A stretch of DNA of 64,000 nucleotides from Dryas octopetala (lineage: Eukaryota; Streptophyta; Magnoliopsida; Rosales; Rosaceae): the NCBI GenBank assembly GCA_963921425.1, contig OY992837.1, positions 13,241,896 to 13,305,895 on the forward strand, given 5' to 3'. Positions 58,773 to 64,000 of the stretch are shown here, piece by piece; position 1 is the stretch's first letter; each line of letters starts with the position of its first letter. The notes under the pieces are model-generated. The model saw nothing but the letters and a program-made list of their open reading frames with translations. It ran no database searches and had not been told where the DNA came from. The position numbers and the translations under genes were made by a program.

Positions 58773-60669
58773 GTTGTCAATGGATATGGATCAAGCAAGG
58801 TGTTTCCAACTTCTGAATGAAAATTGTCCGTGCAAAGAATCAAATGTGGCAAGAAACGAAGCTAGATAAGCAGGTAAATTGTGTATTTAATTTAACACTT
58901 TATTTGGTAGGTGTACAATACTGATAATATATGTGGAATTTGCATTCAATGCATTCCACCATAATACACTGATAATATACTGATAATAATATACTGATAA
59001 TACAACACCTTATACTAGTGTTGTATTTATTTTCAATTTTTCACCATTTAATGCATTCTGACCCTGCTTTCTTCTTTTCCCTCCTCATTTCTTAATTCAT
59101 CGTGAGTAGACCACAATCAAGTATTCTATCCAAGCATTTAAACAATGCTCTTTTAATTCTTCATGTGCCAAGCATGTGCATTTGCCATCCACATTTAAAC
59201 GATCTTACTTGCAAAAGGTTATAATTGACACTAGTTCATAATTTATGGTTCAAATTGTTCAAGTTAAAAGTTGAAGGACTAAATTGAGATACAAGTAAAA
59301 GTTGATGGGGGCTATTTATAATGAGTGATGCTTTTTCCACCCGTCTTTCTTATTTTCCTACCCTCACCAAATTAAAACAAAGTATTAAGTTACTCTTCTC
59401 ACTCACCAATATTTTCAAATTTACCTTACCTCCTTTCATTACTTAAACTCTATTCCTAATTTCCATCTTTATTGACTAAAAAAATGGCGGGAAACATGGC
59501 TGCCACCATGGTCGCTGCCGATGGTTGGATGGTGCTGAAAACAAAACTCGTCCAATCTCATTGCATTTATATTTGCTTTAATAATTTAATATTGAACTTT
59601 TCTGGATATTTGCTTTTGGTTTTATTTTATTTTTTTTCAAATATTTGTAAAGTAGAAGACTCTGAACTTAATACTCAAATGGTTTTTGTCTTTTTGGGTT
59701 TTATATTTGGTTCTGAAATGGGTATAGTCTATTGATCGAAGACAAGAGGGAGCCCAAAATTTATTAATTATGATTTTATAGTTGGTAATTATTTCATTAG
59801 AGTGTGTGCATTGGTTATGTCTATAGATATAGCTATATCTGTAGCGGTGGTTATAGCTATAGCTCTGAACTTTTATCAGTCGAACACATCTTGCTCTTCT
59901 ATGCAAAATAGCTCCTTATGGGACAGATCAAAGGATATACCTGTTTAGACAAAAATGGAAGAGAAGAATTCAAAACAAAAATAAAAAGGTTATTTGTTAT
60001 CACAAATAAATTCAGCTAATAAACACAAAATTCAGTTAAAATCTATTACCGTTCGCTCAAATCTTTCTTGAACTCCAGTTAAATTTTTCTAACTTTAATA
60101 AATTTTCCTATTTCCCCTTGCAGCCAAGGTAAAGCTTTCGTCTCTCTAGGGTGTCCTTAACAATAAATCAACCCCTATATGGTTGCCTTGACAACTGAGG
60201 TAAAGAAATGCTAAACATTCGAACTTAAACTGAAACCAGACAAGTGCAGAATATGGATTCATTTTCTTTAAAAACCAGTAACAGTAAAAAGAGTATAATT
60301 TGGCAGTTTGAAATTTCCTTTTTATTGGTCTTGCATTGTAAATTTTCCCGGCAACCAAACTGACCCATAGTTTCTACTATTTTCCAAACTAATCAATGGA
60401 AGGTTTGTTTCCTTCCTATGCGTCTTTGACTGACTTTCACAAAGAAGTTCTAGATATATTATATATATGCTTTATGAAAGGGTATACCTTGGACCAGTTG
60501 AGCCTCTAACTTGGTCATATGCCATGGTTCTAAGTACTAGAACACAGTGAGAAGGCATTCTGCTACATTTGATAGTATAATAGTATATTGCTGCAAAGGA
60601 TTTGAATCATTAAGACCTCTAACTACTCATGCATATGAGGAGTCGTGTCTTTAAAATAAATAAAAGATA
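58773..60669. other. 3' flank of kinase-PP2C gene and intergenic DNA
   Basis: Contains small direct repeats of ACTGATAATATA (58919-59000) and a TATAGATATAGCTATATCTG palindromic tract (59820-59860). The 87-codon frame at 59472-59735 shows no family resemblance. No gene recognised. Confidence 0.55.
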
Positions 60670-61691
60670 GGTTTATTTCACGATTTACAACCCAAAATTG
60701 TTTTTCATTTCCAGATTAGCACATGAAAGTTTTTTTGTCCCACGTTACCACCTATAATTTACACATGTGTCCTATTTTACCTTGTTTCGTCAACACCTCC
60801 GTAAAAAATGCTAACGTAGCACGATGAATGTGCGTTGCGTGTCACATCTTTTCTTTTATTTGAGATTTTTGCTATTTTGTTATTTTGCTATTTTTATAAA
60901 CTTTGAAAATGAATAAAAAATAGCTTTGGACTTAGAAAAATACAGAGAAAATTGCTACGAACTCGTCTTGACTAGTACTAATTTACTATAGGGTCAAAAT
61001 ACAAATTTTCCCTCTGAGTGTTTCCAGCAAAATTTGGGAAGTTCAAATTTATTTCTAGAAAATTAAAATACTCTAAACTCTTTGAAAATTCATAGGATAA
61101 TCTCTCGAACTCCAAAAAATACGAGGTCTGCACTTAGTCTTCTAAAAACTAACAATACATTTCTCGTGAACACTTGCTTCCCAAAAGATCTCCTGAAATA
61201 AATTTTCCTCTATAAAATAAATTTTAGAAAATTTTTACAATTTCTATAAAGTCTCAAAAAAATTCTCTAAAACAGGTTTTTGGTAATTTTCAAAATATTT
61301 TTGAGAATTCATCCGAGACTTTACAGAAATTCTAGAATTTATTTAATAGAGGGAAATTTTGCTTAATTTTCTAGAAATAAATTGGGACTTCTCAAATTTT
61401 TCAGAAACACTCAGAGGGAAAATTGGTATTTTGACCCCATATTAAATTAATACTAGTCAAGACGAATTTGTAGGAATTTTTTCGTGTATTTTTCTAAGTC
61501 TGAAGCTATTTTTAATTAATTTTCAAAGTTTAAAAAAATAAGAAAATAGCAAAAATCCGAAAAAAAAAAGATGTGACATGTGGCACATATTTAGCGCACC
61601 ACGTCAGCATTTTTGACGGAGGTGTTGACGGAACAAGGTAAAATGGGACACAGATGTAAGTTATAAGTGGTAACTTGGAACAAAAAAAATT
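60670..61691. mobile_element. Fold-back element of the GGCTTATTTCACG family, copy 3 (right end missing)
   Basis: Left end GGTTTATTTCACGATTTAC after TA, then the whole family sequence in the same order as 17732-18787 and 31000-32135. It includes a second, mirrored GAGAATTCATCCGAGACTTT centre and an extra internal inverted section (61060-61200). It stops at about 61691 in GGAACAAAAAAAATTTATG, about 50 bp short of the expected right end, where the next element begins. Confidence 0.82.
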
Positions 61692-63205
61692 TATGTAAAT
61701 AATTATAAACCCCCTAGTTCTATTCTAATTAATTCATAGCCTCCAACCATTCTTGTAGTTAATTCATAACCTCCTGTTTTACTTAAATCTTTGTCTAAAC
61801 CCCCAGGTCAATGGGTATACAGCTGATATTGACTTTTATTTTTATTGTAAATCCGGTTATGCCCCTTTCCATTTGAAAATCAGATTATCAGAACATGAGA
61901 TTCATTAATCTCATTCTCACTCTCTCACTCTCTCTCTCTCTCTCATCTCTGTGCGTGTCTTTCTCTCCCTGCGACTATTTTCGGCGCGTGCTCTGTCATC
62001 CGGCGACGGTTGCCGGCGATACCAGTCCCAATCTTCTCGTCTCTCCTCCCTCTTCCTCCCCCTGTATTCCACTCGCCATGAAAGCTAGCGTGCACGCCGA
62101 ATCGGGTCTAGGCAGACCCGAGCTCCCTCGCCGGAGATCCGCCAGTTCCGACGACGAAGAGGTGTCAAACCGTCATGGATGGCTTCCTCTCGTCATCCCA
62201 AGTCCACTGGTGCCCTCAGAAGATTTGGACGACCCCTAAGTCCGTCGTTTCGAAGAAGAGAAGCCGGCGACATCCTCGCCGGTGATCTCTGTCTTCCGGT
62301 AGCCATTTCCGTCGAGTCAGGTACTAATATTCTTCTCCTCATTGTACTCTTTAATTCTATGTGTTTGGATTGGACCAATTGTTGATGAATCAAAAAACCC
62401 CAAATCGAACCTCATTGTGTGTTTTTGTAACTGGGTATTGTTGTAAATGTGTGTTGCTCCAAAAATGTTTGGCGTGAATGATAATTAGCAAAGATTGAGA
62501 AAATTCTATTAGACATTGTGCCATTTCATATAATGTTAAAATTTTAGTGGCGTGCTAGGCTTGTATGGTAGTTGGTGCTATGTTGTGGTCTTCTACATCT
62601 CATTTTTGGTGCAATAAAAAAATGACCAAAAGAAAGAACCTATTGCAGCAAAGTTTGTCTAGTAACTACTTTTTTTGAACTAGTTTGTTTTATATGTTAT
62701 TATTGATTAAACAGTTTCAGTTCGCGAAACAGTTTCAGTTCGCGAAACAGTTTCAGTTCGTGAAACATGAGTTTTAAATGAATTTTGAATGAAATTATGG
62801 TTCTGAAATATGATGAATCAAATTTGCAGGTAGAAACAGATCGAGGCAGTGGCGACTATCGTGTACTCGTCGCGCGTGAGGTGATCGGACGACGTTGTAT
62901 TGTTGGCTACTCCTCTCATCTCAATGGCTTGTTGTGTTGTTGTTGTTGTTTTTTTTTTTTATAAGGTTGTTGTGTTCTTTTTAGTGAAACGGAATTTAGT
63001 AAAGGTGTAACTGTTTTAGTGAAGTGTAATTGTTTTAGTATAAGTGTAATTGTTTTTTAATTAAGGTGTAATTGCATTTTAGTCAAGATGTAATTGTTTC
63101 ATCACTTAATTCAGTTTCAGTAAGTGAATTCATAACTGAATTCATAACTGAATTCTTCAATTTAGTGTAACTGAATTTCTGAAATTCAGTTTCAGTATAA
63201 CTGAA
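61692..63205 (+). mobile_element. Gene-like repeat element, copy B
   Basis: Same element as 2400-4305, opposite orientation. It opens with AATAATTATAAACCCCCTAG and several AACCCCC words. A (TC)n leader (about 61916-61945) precedes a GC-rich exon-like block (61960-62325; ATGAAAGCTAGCGTGCACGC, CGCCGGAGATCCGCCAG) ending at a GT donor. The next conserved block follows TTTGCAG at 62828 (GTAGAAACAGATCGAGGCAG), then AATTGTTTTAGT and TGAATTC repeats. The GC-rich block has roughly one copy of the 75-bp module that copy A has twice. It is cut off by the element at 63206. No known protein. Confidence 0.6.
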
Positions 63206-64000
63206 TTCTTGAAGAGTACTGCTATTTGCACACCATTTTTTTTCTTTTTGCACACCCTTTTTCCATTTTTTCTCATTTCACACCCTCACACCCTTCCCAT
63301 AATTAAATTTTCTCATACACACACCCCTTCCAATTACCATAATATCCCCATTTTATCCAACACACCCCATCAACTCAGAAAAAAAAAAAAAACACCCCAT
63401 CCTCCTCACCGAACCACCTCTCTCCCTCCCCCTCCCCCTCCCTCTTCCCCAGCCCACCCCAACCCAGCCCCGTCACAGCCCACCCCAGCCCCTCACCCGA
63501 CCACCTCCTTCCCTCCCGCACCCTCCCCGCACCACCCTCCTCTCTCTTTCTCTCTCCTCCCCCGCAGCAGCACCTCCTCTCTCTCTCTCCTCCCGTGCGC
63601 AGCATCCGTTCGACACTGGTCCGCCGAAAATGTCACACTCGTTCGGCAGTCATCCGCCGAACGATGTGAGTGTTGTTCGGCAGGTACCCACCGAACATCA
63701 AGGACTCGTTCGGCAAGTACTCGCCGAACTAGCTACTCGAAAATGTCTACTTGGGCCGTTCGGCATTGGAGGGAGAAGGGGAGGGTCGGCGCGTGGCTGG
63801 GCTGCGCTCGGCTGGGCTGGGTTGGGTTGGGCGCGGGGCGGGGTGGGCTGGGGTTATCGTCAGAGAGAAAAGCCAGAGAGAGGAGAGAGAAGCCGGAGAT
63901 GGAGGAGAAGTTGGGCGCAGGGCTGGGATGGGGGGTTCGGCGCGGGGCAAGGCTGGGGGGTTCGGCGCAAGGCAGAGCTGGGCTGGGAGGGCCGAGGTTG
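63206..64000. mobile_element. Mutator-like element related to 12455-13506, running off the window
   Basis: Starts GAGTACTGCTATTTGCACAC, then a T-rich stretch, CACACCC words and a C-rich arm (63370-63600), exactly as in the 12455 element. A cluster of GTTCGGCA quasi-palindromes (63605-63765) and a G-rich arm follow. The right end lies beyond the window, so length and target duplication cannot be seen. Confidence 0.82.
63605..63765. repeat. Tandem TTCGGCAG quasi-palindromes, second cluster
   Basis: Words GTTCGGCAGTCATCCGCCGA, GTTCGGCAGGTACCCACCGA and GTTCGGCAAGTACTCGCCGA stand in a row, each nearly self-complementary, spaced about 37-43 bp apart. They match the cluster at 12945-13110 in motif but not in spacer sequence. 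Confidence 0.82.

Overview
This is nuclear DNA of a flowering plant, almost certainly a eudicot. The genes have many short exons with GT-AG introns, the intergenic DNA is AT-rich, and the families (P-class PPR, F-box/FBD, NRPE7, phytocystatin, kinase-PP2C fusion) are plant ones. The dense small inverted-repeat elements and low-copy gene spacing would fit Rosaceae, but that is only a suspicion. The window is gene-poor: about six convincing host protein genes, several broken gene copies and very many mobile elements.

Layout. 1-4300: repeats, including a 550-bp inverted-repeat element and a 1.9-kb gene-like element that recurs inverted at 61.7-63.2 kb. 4628-6418: an intact P-class PPR gene. 9.4-11.9 kb: a frameshifted F-box/LRR gene and an LRR-receptor fragment on the minus strand. 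15.0 kb: NRPE7 (RNA polymerase IV/V subunit 7) with a 5'-UTR intron carrying a SINE. 16.5 kb: a two-exon SAM methyltransferase. 21.1-29.6 kb: a 12-exon FKBP62/ROF1-like gene whose fifth intron holds a young, non-autonomous Copia element. 30.3-34.1 kb: an inverted, broken copy of the PPR locus. 35.3-45.4 kb: a tandem array described below. 47.1 kb: a phytocystatin (minus strand). 51.5-58.8 kb: a 12-exon kinase-PP2C fusion gene of 658 residues. 60.7-64.0 kb: three abutting mobile elements.

The most unusual region is 35.3-45.4 kb. Five tandem units each end in a roughly 200-nt RNA-gene-like module. Each module has a TATA box, four have a recognisable plant upstream sequence element (USE) placed with RNA polymerase III spacing, and each ends in a T-run. 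The RNA 5' end reads like the Alu domain of 7SL (signal recognition particle) RNA. The 3' end pairs with the 5' part as a long stem, and the usual S domain is replaced by a short A-rich segment. Copies 1-3 keep promoter, fold and terminator and have no internal T-run; copies 4 and 5 are decaying. I read this as a possible Alu-only 7SL-like RNA family.

A second theme is a population of small fold-back or terminal-inverted-repeat elements. Four have clear perfect 9-bp target duplications, pointing to Mutator-like transposition, and a fifth has a less certain one in A/T-simple DNA. They sit inside other repeats, the PPR pseudogene and the 7SL-like array, so the order of several events can be read. 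There is no operon-like logic: the host genes are independent loci. No tRNA, rRNA or CRISPR was seen.
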